64,000 bases of DNA from Candidatus Woesearchaeota archaeon (GTDB lineage Archaea; Nanobdellota; Nanobdellia; Woesearchaeales; UBA9642): NCBI GenBank assembly GCA_026002815.1, contig BPGB01000002.1:147226-211225 (forward strand). Direction: 5' to 3'. Shown piece after piece: positions 9,606-17,527 of the stretch. The stretch's first letter is position 1. Every line of letters begins with the position of its first letter. A model generated the notes under the pieces. The model had not been told where the DNA came from, ran no database searches, and worked only from the letters and a program-made list of their open reading frames with translations. The position numbers and the translations under genes were made by a program.

Positions 9606-10284
9606 CAGTTGCGGTTATTTTAATTTGATAAGTACCTTCTGGTGTGTCATTTTCAGAAATGTAAGTAAATGATTTTGTTATGTTATCAATTTGAATATTT
9701 CCAGTTAAGCCAGGAGTTAATAATTCATATGTAAAATTAACTGTATCCGGGGTCTCATCTGTGTAATTAAATGCAAAAGAAATAGTATCACCTTGATAAA
9801 CAATTTGATCTGGAATTGGACTCAAAATTGGTGATTTATTATCAGAATAAACACGAAGCGTATATATCTGAGAATCAGATAGATTATATTTATCATATAC
9901 CGTAAATTTTACCGTATGATCTCCGATATCAGAAAATTGAATATTATTCCAAGTGATCGATCCCGTAAATGGATCAATACCCATACCTTCTGGATATTCA
10001 TTTAATTCAAATCTAAATGATTCATTTGGATCTAAATCCTCTACCTTAACATTATAAATATATTTTTCTTTATAATTAACTCTGTCAGGTGGCACACTAA
10101 CAATTTTAGGTGGATGTGTAAAAAATTCTTTATTTAAAGGTTTATAAACAAAAAGTTCGATAATATCACATTCAGAATATCTTCGGTCAACATTATATAA
10201 AATTATATTTCCTGTTTCATCATCATATCCATAATCATCATAATAATTTAAAAATCCATTTTTTGTTCCTACCATTAAATACAA
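9583..10284 (-). CDS. Fibre gene, middle part (frameshifted)
   Basis: 233 aa open frame with two cadherin-like domains (SVPPDRVNYKEKYIYNVKVE and IPDQIVYQGDTISFAFNYTD). It stops in the middle of a strand (GTYQIKITATDEG), and the rest of that strand (LFETETFNIQIL) is in the next frame from 9605 on. Upstream, the frame stays open through about 70 further nt into the end of the 371-aa ORF with no good ribosome site at 10284 or 10275. The three ORFs 6570-11444 are best read as one gene of about 1,600 codons with two one-base shifts. Confidence 0.65.
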   Translation of the reverse strand: MYLMVGTKNGFLNYYDDYGYDDETGNIILYNVDRRYSECDIIELFVYKPLNKEFFTHPPKIVSVPPDRVNYKEKYIYNVKVEDLDPNESFRFELNEYPEGMGIDPFTGSITWNNIQFSDIGDHTVKFTVYDKYNLSDSQIYTLRVYSDNKSPILSPIPDQIVYQGDTISFAFNYTDETPDTVNFTYELLTPGLTGNIQIDNITKSFTYISENDTPEGTYQIKITATDEGRRII

Positions 10285-10328
10285 AAGAGCAAAATTATTT
10301 AGTGATTTATGAAAATTAAATTCTGTAT

Positions 10329-11444
10329 TTAACGTAATATAATCTTGAGTTTCTTGTTTTCTTTCGTTATTACATGATAAAATCGATCATAAAATTGTAA
10401 ATGAATTTTTTCTTTTAATTTAAAAGGAAAATTTGGATTATGAATAATAGCATTCGTATCAATTGTATGTTTTTGATAAATTTTATTTAAAGGCGCATTA
10501 TTTAATGGTGGTGGTTTGCTTCCACAACCTGTTTTTACTTTATTGTCATCGTTATCATCTTTATTTTGAGTCAAACAATCGGATAAAACAGTATTTGGTT
10601 CTGGTTCTTTAGGTTGTTGTATATAACCCCCTACCCTAATATCAAAATGGAAAGAATTTGCACAAAAATTAGAATCGATAAACATATAACTTGGAACTTC
10701 TATTTCATATTCTAATGTAACCCCCAATTTCCAATCTGTTAAAGAATCCGTACCCCCATATCTATCGGAATTATCTGAAATTCCTGTCATTTTCATTATT
10801 GGTTTAATTGTGACAGGATATGCCATTTCATTTCTATTTGTCGTTTTAATTAAATATTGGGTAAATCCATTTGCTTCCCAATTAATTGGATAACTTTCTC
10901 CCGTAACATCATTTTCATATTGATATAATTTAAGTTCATCTGGCAAAATAATCAAAGAATTAAAATCAAACGGCATTACCCATCTATCTGGACCAGAGAA
11001 AAATTGCATATATAGAAATCTAAGATCCGTGTATTCGTAATATGAATTAACGAGATTTATTAATTCGATTTCTCCCTTAATTCTTGAAAACCCAACGATT
11101 AATCTGACATTAGAATCATTATAAATCGGAATATAAATTCTTTTAATAAATCCTGATCCTAAATTGGGAAATCTCCACAATTGGATTGCACTTGTATTAG
11201 GATCTGCAAAATTAAAATCACCAGATGGATTTAAAATAATAGCCGGGAGATTCGGCTGATCGATCTCCCGGCCATGTTCATTTTGAGATAATAAATATGC
11301 TACTGCTTTATCATATGTTCCTAATAATTTATATTCAAATCTAGGATAGAGATCTACAAAAAAATCTAACAATGCTTTATAATAAGCAGTTAATACATTA
11401 TGTACAAATGAATAATGATAAACATTACTTGGAGGAATGGTCAT
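10329..11444 (-). CDS. Fibre gene, N-terminal virion-attachment part
   Basis: 371 aa open frame, start with AGGAT upstream. Not a recognised family: aromatic-rich, with a low-complexity acidic/proline patch (NKDDNDDNKVK, SKPPPLNN) at about 285-315. The last 17 codons look natural only up to FYHVITKE. Adding one base in the T4 run at 10357-10360 (A4 on the coding strand) joins it smoothly to the next frame (KQETQDYITLNTEF...). Most likely the virion-anchoring head of the cadherin-repeat fibre. Confidence 0.6.
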   Translation of the reverse strand: MTIPPSNVYHYSFVHNVLTAYYKALLDFFVDLYPRFEYKLLGTYDKAVAYLLSQNEHGREIDQPNLPAIILNPSGDFNFADPNTSAIQLWRFPNLGSGFIKRIYIPIYNDSNVRLIVGFSRIKGEIELINLVNSYYEYTDLRFLYMQFFSGPDRWVMPFDFNSLIILPDELKLYQYENDVTGESYPINWEANGFTQYLIKTTNRNEMAYPVTIKPIMKMTGISDNSDRYGGTDSLTDWKLGVTLEYEIEVPSYMFIDSNFCANSFHFDIRVGGYIQQPKEPEPNTVLSDCLTQNKDDNDDNKVKTGCGSKPPPLNNAPLNKIYQKHTIDTNAIIHNPNFPFKLKEKIHLQFYDRFYHVITKENKKLKIILR

Positions 11445-11536
11445 ATCCTGTAAATCCTCTATTTACTATAATATTTTCACATATTTCCCTCTCTTCCTTT
11501 TTGTTTCTCACCCTAAATTTCTCCACATTTTAATAA

Positions 11537-13537
11537 TTAATCCAATAAATTAATCGATGAGATATCATCAAAATCAATTTTTTCTGATAACACCTCTTTA
11601 TGTTTATAAAAGGTCAAATTATTTTCATTCTTCATTTCTTTCTCAACTAGACCCACAAAATCTTCAAACGTAATATTTTTTGATTCTAAAGAATTCCATA
11701 CTCGAATTGCAGCTTGAATATTATCAGGCAAAACTGAAATATTAAATACTGAATCTGTGATAGTAACAGTTGAAGTTATATCCAAAACATTTTCTAATTT
11801 TTCACGAAATTCACGTACATCATCTTTACCTGTTTCTGGCACATCAGCAAATACATAATCGATGTATTTAATAATTGGTTTTCTTCGCTTTCTTTTTGGC
11901 TTGTCTTCATCTAATTCATTTTTATGTAAATAAAGATTTAAAATATCTTCAGGTATAGTATTATTTTTTTGAATTAAATTTTCTCTGGTTAAATCAGATT
12001 TTCCGGGAATCAGTTCCAATTCAGTTTTAATAATTTCTGGAATATGATCATATTCATATTTTTTACCGTATTCTAAACAAATTACCTTTTTCCAAAATTC
12101 TTGGAAGGGGATTACAACAGCAAATCCTTTCGTAACAAATTCTTTTGCAAACAATTCCATTTGTGATTCTGAAATCGGTTTACAATCATATTTGTTTAAA
12201 ATTTCTTCATATGGAGCGAAGAAACCATTGTTCTTCATTTCAATGAATTTCTTTTGAACACTATCAATAATAATTTTATGATCAATATCTTTAATAAACG
12301 GAATGATAAATGGATCAGTTAAAGTTCTAAATCTAATATACATTAGAGAATAATTTTGCATAGCATCGGAAGTACGTTTAGATAATAACGTTTTCATTAT
12401 CCGAACGTATCCCGAAATAATTAGAAATTCATATGCTAGATTAATATTCTCAATAGTTGTTTCTTCTTTATTTATCGGAAGATCATAAAATGGAATTTTA
12501 TCATTTACTGGGAGTTTATTAATATATGCTTTTACGTTTTTCAAATAAACTAAAGATGATAATAAATTAATATCTTTAACCCATTTTTCATCAAGTCCGT
12601 CTAATGGTTTAAATGAATCGTTTTTAATTTTTCCTTTTAAATAATCCATAAATTCAATAACAGAATATGCATTTTTAATAGATGCAGTAAATGATTCTAA
12701 ATTAGAGATATTTTTAAATATCTTGGGAATGATAAAAGTATCTGGTTGATGTTTATTATCATTAATATTTTGGTTTATATCTGGTAAATCAATATTTATT
12801 GATTTTGCTATTTCCATTATATCATCATTCATTGTATCTAATTTATCGGTATCTATCGGAATATCCGAGATATCCAAATCTGAATTGTTGGAAATATCAT
12901 TAGAATTTGATTCTTCAAATTCAGGAGAAGATTCTTCATTTGCTTTTTCATAATCAAATTCCTCTTCATTGGAAGATTGTATTTTTATACTTTCGAGATT
13001 ATTTAATCTATAATTTAAATTTTTAATTTCATTTCTTAAAATAACAAGAGTTGATGACATATTGCATAATAAATCTCTATTTTGAGCCGTTGTTGTAATT
13101 GTAAGATAATTCGTTTTAAATTCTTTTAAAAGTTCAAGAATGTTAACAAATATATTAGGAGGAATTGTTACGGAAATAACATCAGTTTTTGACGATTCAA
13201 TTGTACAATGAACATTGCGTTCTTTTGTGATTTCAAATATAATAGTTGCCATTTTAAAATTTGAAAATTGCATCTTACTATCAAAATCGTTATTTTTAAT
13301 GGAATCTAAAAATCGTTTTGCTTTTTTTAACAAATCACTAATCAATAAATAATCAAATGCAAAAACCCTGCGTATAATTCGATTATTGATCCCAAAATTA
13401 ATTTTTGGGGGACTAAAATTATTTGAAGTTGATTGTGATGAGGAAAGACTAATATCTAGTGTTGATCCGGTAAAATATGAATCGAAATAAGTTATCAATT
13501 GTTGATTGTACCATATTGTGTTTGGATCGTAACTCAT
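11537..13537 (-). CDS. Large protein of unknown function, acidic linker
   Basis: 666 aa, first gene of the minus-strand block, with GGAGG before the start. A compact N-terminal region (about 35-165) is followed by a very acidic disordered linker (about 185-260, rich in E, D, S, N) and a helical C-terminal half with a basic patch KPKRKRRKP near 550. No catalytic motif seen. It faces away from the AdoMet decarboxylase gene across 96 nt. Possibly a virion or internal head protein. Confidence 0.6.
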   Translation of the reverse strand: MSYDPNTIWYNQQLITYFDSYFTGSTLDISLSSSQSTSNNFSPPKINFGINNRIIRRVFAFDYLLISDLLKKAKRFLDSIKNNDFDSKMQFSNFKMATIIFEITKERNVHCTIESSKTDVISVTIPPNIFVNILELLKEFKTNYLTITTTAQNRDLLCNMSSTLVILRNEIKNLNYRLNNLESIKIQSSNEEEFDYEKANEESSPEFEESNSNDISNNSDLDISDIPIDTDKLDTMNDDIMEIAKSINIDLPDINQNINDNKHQPDTFIIPKIFKNISNLESFTASIKNAYSVIEFMDYLKGKIKNDSFKPLDGLDEKWVKDINLLSSLVYLKNVKAYINKLPVNDKIPFYDLPINKEETTIENINLAYEFLIISGYVRIMKTLLSKRTSDAMQNYSLMYIRFRTLTDPFIIPFIKDIDHKIIIDSVQKKFIEMKNNGFFAPYEEILNKYDCKPISESQMELFAKEFVTKGFAVVIPFQEFWKKVICLEYGKKYEYDHIPEIIKTELELIPGKSDLTRENLIQKNNTIPEDILNLYLHKNELDEDKPKRKRRKPIIKYIDYVFADVPETGKDDVREFREKLENVLDITSTVTITDSVFNISVLPDNIQAAIRVWNSLESKNITFEDFVGLVEKEMKNENNLTFYKHKEVLSEKIDFDDISSINLLD

Positions 13538-13633
13538 TTGTTCCTCCTTTAGAGGGGATAAAGGGCCTTTCCCATAAAGTCAGTATAAGAAAAGATAAAC
13601 ACGAATGCAAGATATTTTTTTGGAGGAAAAAAA

Positions 13634-14008
13634 ATGGTAAATCGTTTTCGACTTTATGTTGATATTTATGGAGTAGATTTTAAATTTCTGACAAATCGTA
13701 GCCATTTAATAGATTTTATGGACGATTTGTCTGGAAAACTTAATATGCGAATTCTATTCCCACCTGTTGTAGTAGGAATTCCTGTAAAAAATCCAAGTCC
13801 ATTCTGTGAAACAGAAGATAATGGTTTATCTGGTTTTATGCTCTGGATGGAATCAGGCTGTCATATACATACTTGGCCGGAATATAGTTTCATGTCAATA
13901 GATATTTATACATGTAAAGAATTTAATTTGGAAGATGCTTTAAAAGTAATCAAAGAATATTTTCCATATGAAAAAATAAATTATAATTTCACAGCAAATC
14001 CTAAATAA
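13634..14008 (+). CDS. speD: S-adenosylmethionine decarboxylase, class 1b
   Basis: 124 aa. Pyruvoyl enzyme that decarboxylates AdoMet for spermidine synthesis. Self-cleavage is expected between E73 and S74 in MESGCHIHTWPE. The processing histidine (H79, five residues after the serine) and active-site cysteine (C94 in IYTCKE) are both present, as is the N-terminal VDIYGVD strand. The usual SHISIH reads SGCHIH here, a change near the active site. The length is normal for the SpeH/SpeD2 type. GGAGG precedes the ATG by about 7 nt. Phage polyamine synthesis may help DNA packaging. Confidence 0.88.
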   Translation: MVNRFRLYVDIYGVDFKFLTNRSHLIDFMDDLSGKLNMRILFPPVVVGIPVKNPSPFCETEDNGLSGFMLWMESGCHIHTWPEYSFMSIDIYTCKEFNLEDALKVIKEYFPYEKINYNFTANPK

Positions 14009-14037
14009 ATATAATTTAAAAAAAATATAGCTATATA

Positions 14038-14045
14038 TATATATT
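14038..14045 (+). promoter_or_regulatory. Degenerate T4-type late promoter
   Basis: TATATATT followed by AGTGAA, aligned to the exact TATAAATA-AGTGA boxes elsewhere in the window (two mismatches). The P1 stem of the first four-way-junction RNA begins 13 nt downstream, the same layout as the other late promoters. Confidence 0.4.
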
Positions 14046-14058
14046 AGTGAATAACAAA

Positions 14059-14186
14059 GGGCGTGTCAAATTTAATTAAAGAAGGGTCGACAAAGGGAGG
14101 ACCATCACCTCCTACAAATCGACCGCTCCTGGTAGGGGAATCAGGAGAAACCGCATAATATAAAATATTATGCGGGAGACACGTCC
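14059..14186 (+). ncRNA. Four-way-junction RNA, copy A
   Basis: Closing stem P1 GGGCGTGTC/GACACGTCC. P2 is GGTCGA/TCGACC continued beyond an internal loop CAAA/ACAAA by GGAGG/CCTCC. P3 is CTCCTG/CAGGAG. An AAA linker precedes P4 CCGCATAATAT/ATATTATGCGG. The same order of stems and the same unpaired CAAA, ACAAA and AAA occur in copies B, C, E and F with different stem sequences. Not recognised as a known Rfam family from memory. Confidence 0.75.
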
Positions 14187-14188
14187 TT

Positions 14189-14297
14189 GGGTGTACCCAC
14201 TAAAAGAAGGGTCGACAAAAGGCTACCCCCATAGCCACAAATCGGCCGCCCTTCCAGATGGGGAAGGGAAACCGGCCATATGGGTCGGGGTACACCC
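14189..14297 (+). ncRNA. Four-way-junction RNA, copy B
   Basis: P1 GGGTGTACCC/GGGTACACCC (10 bp). P2 GGTCGA/TCGGCC with the CAAAA/ACAAA internal loop and GGCTA/TAGCC. P3 CCCTTCC/GGAAGGG, then AAA, then P4 CCGGCC/GGTCGG. Two nt after copy A, so the units form a tandem array. The pairing is kept by compensatory and G-U changes relative to copy A. Confidence 0.75.
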
Positions 14298-14310
14298 TAA
14301 AAAAAATGAC

Positions 14311-14430
14311 GGTCGAGTGTGTTAATATTAAAAAAGGGCTGACAAAAGAGCATCCGCTCCCACGGATACTCTACAAATCAGCCGCCGGTGCGGGGCCGGA
14401 AACCGGGGTTCGCCTCGGGCACACTCGATC
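14311..14430 (+). ncRNA. Four-way-junction RNA, copy C
   Basis: P1 GGTCGAGTGTG/CACACTCGATC (11 bp, one G-U). P2 GGCTGA/TCAGCC with CAAAA/ACAAA loop and ATCCG/CGGAT distal stem. P3 CCGG/CCGG, AAA linker, P4 CCGGGG-TTCG-CCTCGG. A U-rich tail (TTTTAGTTTTTAG) follows directly and may end transcription. Confidence 0.75.
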
Positions 14431-14462
14431 TTTTAGTTTTTAGTTTAACTAAACTTTTTTAT

Positions 14463-14478
14463 TGGCACGGTTTTTGCA
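14463..14478 (+). promoter_or_regulatory. Sigma54-like promoter
   Basis: TTGGCACGGTTTTTGCAA: GG and GC are separated by exactly ten bases, as in the -24/-12 RpoN consensus TGGCACG-N4-TTGC. Predicted start near 14489, rightward. No activator site identified. Confidence 0.55.
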
Positions 14479-14532
14479 AAAGGTAAACCTAATTAAGTAA
14501 TAAATAATTCATAATTAATCTTTAACCCCTTA

Positions 14533-14572
14533 TCCCCATAAAATTCTAACCCCAAAAAGAATTTTATGGGGT
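14533..14572. other. 14-bp perfect hairpin
   Basis: CCCCATAAAATTCT pairs with AGAATTTTATGGGG around a ten-base loop. It lies between the converging sigma54-like sequences. No U-tract on either side, so it is not an obvious intrinsic terminator. Confidence 0.6.
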
Positions 14573-14690
14573 ATTAGTTAAAGTTAAAACCTAGATATTG
14601 AACTAATCTTTTAAGGTTTTAAATTAAAAACCTAGATTTATACTAATCATATAACCTGTAGGTTTTATTTATAATACTATTTATAATTAT

Positions 14691-14707
14691 TGCAAGATAC
14701 GTGCCAA
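14691..14707 (-). promoter_or_regulatory. Sigma54-like promoter, leftward
   Basis: On the minus strand reads TTGGCACGTATCTTGCAA, with ten bases between GG and GC. Predicted start near 14681, pointing toward the 14463 promoter, so the two would give convergent transcripts over about 190 bp. Confidence 0.5.
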
Positions 14708-14987
14708 GAAATTGAAAAATAAATCAAAATTTAACATGATTAAAAAATATTTTTTTACCTTTAAAATCAACCTACAAAATGCCTACAAAACGAACCTGAA
14801 GAATTCCTGTTTCAACCTATTACCAAAAACGCCACCAAACGAACGCTTTGGGGGTAAATTTGAAACTTCTTCCGTAATCCTATATCAACCCCTACCTTCC
14901 AACCTAGAAAATCGATTCTAGGGCAAAATTGAAATTCAAACCTGGAAAGTTTTACTTTATTCATTTTAAATATTTTTTAGTTTCGCT

Positions 14988-15050
14988 AAAAAGAAAAGAA
15001 AAGAAAAAGAAAAGAAGCAAAAGAAAAAGAAAAGAAAAGAAAAGAAAAAA
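14988..15050 (+). repeat. Homopurine tract (AAAAG)n-like
   Basis: About 60 nt of irregular AAAAG/AAAAAG units interrupted by a single C. A low-complexity purine strand could form a triplex or bias replication. No function is shown. Confidence 0.6.
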
Positions 15051-15131
15051 ACTTATTCAACCGGTTCTTGTAGGTTGTAATTCAGGTTAAAAATCTAAAA
15101 CCATTACTAGTAATATTAATATTATTAATAT

Positions 15132-15147
15132 TGCAAAAAGCATGCCA
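15132..15147 (-). promoter_or_regulatory. Sigma54-like promoter, leftward
   Basis: Minus strand reads TTTGGCATGCTTTTTGCAA, with ten bases between GG and GC and the TTGCA -12 element intact. Would transcribe leftward from about 15121 through the homopurine tract. Confidence 0.45.
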
Positions 15148-15503
15148 AAGAATAAAAAGAAAAAATAAAAATTTTTTAATTTTGCAATCTTTCTTCAACC
15201 TCATTATTTAATGGATTTTCGAAATTCAATTATTTCAACTTCAGATTTAAAAATTACAATTATAACCTATTTGCTCCACTCCTATGGGGGAGTCCGCCTC
15301 CGCGAAGGGATTAAAGAGTATCTTTTCAACTTGTAAATTCAACTTGCCTTTTTCAGTGAATTCAATTTACAAATCTCTACATACGGACCTTCCAAGGAAG
15401 GTCCACAAGGGGTTAAATCTATTATCTTTTCAACCCGATTACAAAAAACCAAATCTTCAACTTCAATATTTATATAAAATATTTTCATTAATAGAAAAAA
15501 TTT

Positions 15504-15619
15504 CAATTGAAATAATAGCCCAAAATATGCCCCTGTTGCAATTCATTTTCAATAACAATAGCAATTGAAATAATAGCCCAAAATATGCCCCTGTTGCAAT
15601 TCATTTTCAATAGCAATAG
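15504..15619 (+). repeat. 58-bp tandem duplication
   Basis: Two adjacent 58-bp units (15504-15561 and 15562-15619), each starting CAATTGAAATAATAGCCC and containing ATGCCCCTGTTGCAATTC. They differ by one base near the end (AATAACA versus AATAGCA). Non-coding; possible protein-binding or recombination site. Confidence 0.8.
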
Positions 15620-15725
15620 CAATAAAAGTTTCGTCAAATCAAAAGGGAGGTAAATAAAATGAGATATAGTTGACATAGATTGTGGAATTAAAGTATTATA
15701 GACTATAAGAGATAGGAGAAAAATT

Positions 15726-16259
15726 ATGAAAACTTGTGTTTCACGAGTAAGACATTTTTTTAAAGAAGATGGTTATAGACCCAAAAGAACAATTTATGTT
15801 GAAATTGGAGATCGATATGCACTTTTTACTGTAGCTTATGTATCAAAAAATGAAAAAAATCCAAGTCGAAAGAAAGGACGAAGGATTACAAGTCTCGTTA
15901 GAGCTTTAGCACTAAAAGCAACAATGAATCATTATTTAGTCGATTCACATATTTGTATTAATTATGTGATTATTGGAGAAGAAAAATTTGTTACTTCAAT
16001 GTTTATTAAAAAATTCAATAAACGCACGATTGGTCTTTTTATTCAAAAATTATATAATATTTCAGATATGAATTTTGCGGGATGGGTTGAGATTGAATTT
16101 ATTAGAAGAGGTTTGATTAAAGATAGAAAGGCGTGTAAAGTTAAATTATATCCCAATACAAAATGGGTTCGGGTTACATATCCAAAACATGAAAATGTAG
16201 ATGAATATGTAAAAAAGCTATTTCATGTTTACCATGAAATTCGTGAATTGCCTTTTTAG
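15726..16259 (+). CDS. Conserved-looking protein of unknown function
   Basis: 177 aa, start preceded by GATAGGAG. Basic N-terminus with KKGRR and a mixed alpha/beta pattern; no membrane segment or known motif. First plus-strand gene of the accessory block, 25 nt before a tRNA. The long gene-free region upstream may regulate it. Function not recognised. Confidence 0.65.
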   Translation: MKTCVSRVRHFFKEDGYRPKRTIYVEIGDRYALFTVAYVSKNEKNPSRKKGRRITSLVRALALKATMNHYLVDSHICINYVIIGEEKFVTSMFIKKFNKRTIGLFIQKLYNISDMNFAGWVEIEFIRRGLIKDRKACKVKLYPNTKWVRVTYPKHENVDEYVKKLFHVYHEIRELPF

Positions 16260-16284
16260 ATAAAAAGAAATTTTATAATTATGT

Positions 16285-16361
16285 CTCTCCGTAGCGCAGC
16301 CTGGTAGCGCACATGCCTTGGGAGCATGGGGTCGCTGGTTCAAATCCAGCCGGAGAGACCA
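16285..16361 (+). tRNA. tRNA-Pro (TGG)
   Basis: Cloverleaf: acceptor CTCTCCG/CGGAGAG, D stem GCGC/GCGC, anticodon loop CTTGGGA, T arm GCTGG/CCAGC with TTCAAAT loop. The 3' CCA is encoded. Confidence 0.95.
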
Positions 16362-16381
16362 TTTTTTATAGGAGGGTAAAG

Positions 16382-16564
16382 ATGGAATATGAATCTTTAA
16401 ATTATAAAGAACGAATGAGATCTTCTTCAAAATCCATTGAATGTATTTGTCCGAAATGCCGGAAAATACATAAAGTGTATATGTTTTGGACAGGTAAATC
16501 TACACCTAGGAAATATTGTGAAAAATGCAAAGATTTGATTTCAAGGGTCTATAATCTTTGTTAA
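16382..16564 (+). CDS. Small zinc-ribbon protein
   Basis: 60 aa, GGAGG before the ATG at 16382. CICPKCRKIHK and, about 20 residues on, PRKYCEKCKD give a CxxC...CxxC zinc site. It shares the pattern 'C-CP-C-IH-...-G-PR-YC--C' with proteins at 39239 and 42795, so it belongs to a three-member family in this window. Role unknown; nucleic-acid or protein binding is possible. Confidence 0.75.
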   Translation: MEYESLNYKERMRSSSKSIECICPKCRKIHKVYMFWTGKSTPRKYCEKCKDLISRVYNLC

Positions 16565-16610
16565 TTTTTATAGTTTTATACGTATTAATGAAGATATAAA
16601 GGAGATAAAA

Positions 16611-16838
16611 ATGCTTACATGTCCAACCTGCGGACCCCTTAACGAAAAAGAACCAATTCTTGTCCTTCGGAAGGAACATACTCTTTCAGAGTATAGATGT
16701 TTTCCTGATCCTGATATTGAAGGCGCTTGGAATTATGGTGATCTAGAAGGAGAAACACTTGAAGAAATTGAATATGTTAAAGTTCAATGCCCAATATGTC
16801 ATAACTTTTTTATGCCAGATAAAATTATTTTGTTATAA
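16611..16838 (+). CDS. Small CxxC zinc-binding protein
   Basis: 75 aa, AAGGAG upstream. CPTCG at residues 4-8 and CPIC near 63-66 can form one zinc site, separated by an acidic stretch. A terminator hairpin follows about 50 nt after the stop. Function unknown. Confidence 0.7.
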   Translation: MLTCPTCGPLNEKEPILVLRKEHTLSEYRCFPDPDIEGAWNYGDLEGETLEEIEYVKVQCPICHNFFMPDKIILL

Positions 16839-16885
16839 TATATAATATTATAATATTATTAGAAAATATAATAAATTAATATTAA

Positions 16886-16930
16886 AAAATCACTAAATAC
16901 AGTTTACTTATGTATTTAGTGATTTTTTTT
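16886..16930 (+). terminator. Intrinsic terminator
   Basis: AATCACTAAATAC / GTATTTAGTGATT stem with an eleven-nt loop followed by eight T residues. Confidence 0.85.
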
Positions 16931-16955
16931 GTTTAAAAAATGATCAAATTATATA

Positions 16956-16963
16956 TATAAATA
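16956..16963 (+). promoter_or_regulatory. T4-type late promoter 1
   Basis: Exact TATAAATA, in the context ATTATATATATAAATAAGTGA that recurs at 19167 and 24628. T4 late promoters use this -10 box alone, read by gp55-type sigma with the sliding clamp, which this phage seems to encode at 46992. The leader pseudoknot begins 18 nt downstream. Confidence 0.8.
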
Positions 16964-16980
16964 AGTGAGTGATAAGTGAT

Positions 16981-17033
16981 TGTCGAGTCTTAATACCCGC
17001 GCCATTAAGACTCGACAGATTCTCAAGGCGCGG
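16981..17033 (+). ncRNA. 5' leader H-type pseudoknot 1
   Basis: A perfect 14-bp stem (TGTCGAGTCTTAAT with ATTAAGACTCGACA) closes a nine-nt loop. Loop bases CCGCGCC (16997-17003) are complementary to GGCGCGG at 17027-17033, giving a 7-bp second stem. It ends just before the ribosome site of the 17048 ORF, so it may control translation or protect the 5' end. Confidence 0.75.
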
Positions 17034-17047
17034 AAGTGAGGATAAGT

Positions 17048-17290
17048 ATGAATAGAAAATTGATCAAGGCGGCTTGGACGTCTGGGAATGTTCGGACTAT
17101 TGCCCAGGTCCTGGGAATTCCTCAGGGCCAGGTCGAGGCCCTCCTGTATAAGGGGGCCTTGCGGTCGAACTCCGCCCTGCGGTACAGGGCGGTAGATCGG
17201 TGGTTCACCGCACGGGGGGAGTGGTGGGCCTATGTGGACGGGGAGGTCGTGTCAGACCACCCCGTTCATTGCCGCTACCGCTACCCCTAG
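17048..17290 (+). CDS. Short HTH-like protein in structured RNA
   Basis: 80 aa, ATG at 17048 behind GTGAGGAT, the same context as the 19264 gene. IAQVLGIPQGQVEALLYKGAL (about 19-38) reads like a helix-turn-helix. Codons are GC-rich, unlike the AT-rich neighbours. The coding sequence contains many hairpins, including one spanning the stop codon. Either a real small DNA-binding protein under RNA-structure constraint or a fortuitous ORF in an ncRNA; I favour the former because of the start context and protein pattern. Confidence 0.55.
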   Translation: MNRKLIKAAWTSGNVRTIAQVLGIPQGQVEALLYKGALRSNSALRYRAVDRWFTARGEWWAYVDGEVVSDHPVHCRYRYP

Positions 17291-17430
17291 CGGTAGCGGA
17301 CCGGGGACCATCCCCGCACCCATCGGGTGCGGCCCCGGTACGACTGCAAGCCCCCGCCTGAGGATGGCAGGCGGGGACGGGGCGTGTCACAGTGAGATTA
17401 CACAATCTCACTGTGACATAGGCGTGTTAG

Positions 17431-17527
17431 GGGCCGACAAAAGGGAGGGGTTTCCCACACCTCCCACAAATCGGCCGCCGCCCAAATGGGCGGAATATGC
17501 GTTGGAGGTCGAGATGGCCTCCAACGC
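17431..17527 (+). ncRNA. Four-way-junction RNA, partial copy D
   Basis: P2 GGCCGA/TCGGCC with the CAAAA/ACAAA internal loop and distal GGGAGG/CCTCCC. P3 CCGCCC/GGGCGG. AATA replaces the AAA linker. P4 is TGCGTTGGAGG/CCTCCAACGCA, whose strands contain the ribosome site and start codon of the next ORF. No P1 partner is found, so this copy lacks the closing stem. Confidence 0.6.

Larger units (their letters stand above)
14440..15725. other. Gene-free region with promoters and repeats
   Basis: Nearly 1.3 kb with no convincing gene. It holds three sigma54-like promoter sequences, a 14-bp hairpin (14533-14572), a purine tract, a long A/T-rich stem with TTGTAAATT/AATTTACAA arms (about 15339-15382), a perfect 20-nt hairpin GGACCTTCC/GGAAGGTCC (about 15387-15406) and a 58-bp tandem duplication. 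Open frames at 14712-14921 and 15284-15568 have no ribosome site and odd composition, so I leave them out. Confidence 0.6.

Noticed and set aside
14059..14430. Hammerhead or twister-sister ribozymes
   Set aside because: CTGACAAAA and GAAAC look suggestive in one copy, but the hammerhead CUGANGA core and the twister-sister loops are not conserved in the other copies.
14059..14430. CRISPR array
   Set aside because: Units share structure rather than sequence, and there are no identical direct repeats or cas genes.
14712..15568. Open frames at 14712-14921 and 15284-15568 as genes
   Set aside because: No ribosome sites, low-complexity composition, and they overlap promoter-like and repeat elements.
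15504..15619. Replication origin iterons
   Set aside because: Only two copies, with no neighbouring initiator gene or further AT-rich repeats arranged as iterons.
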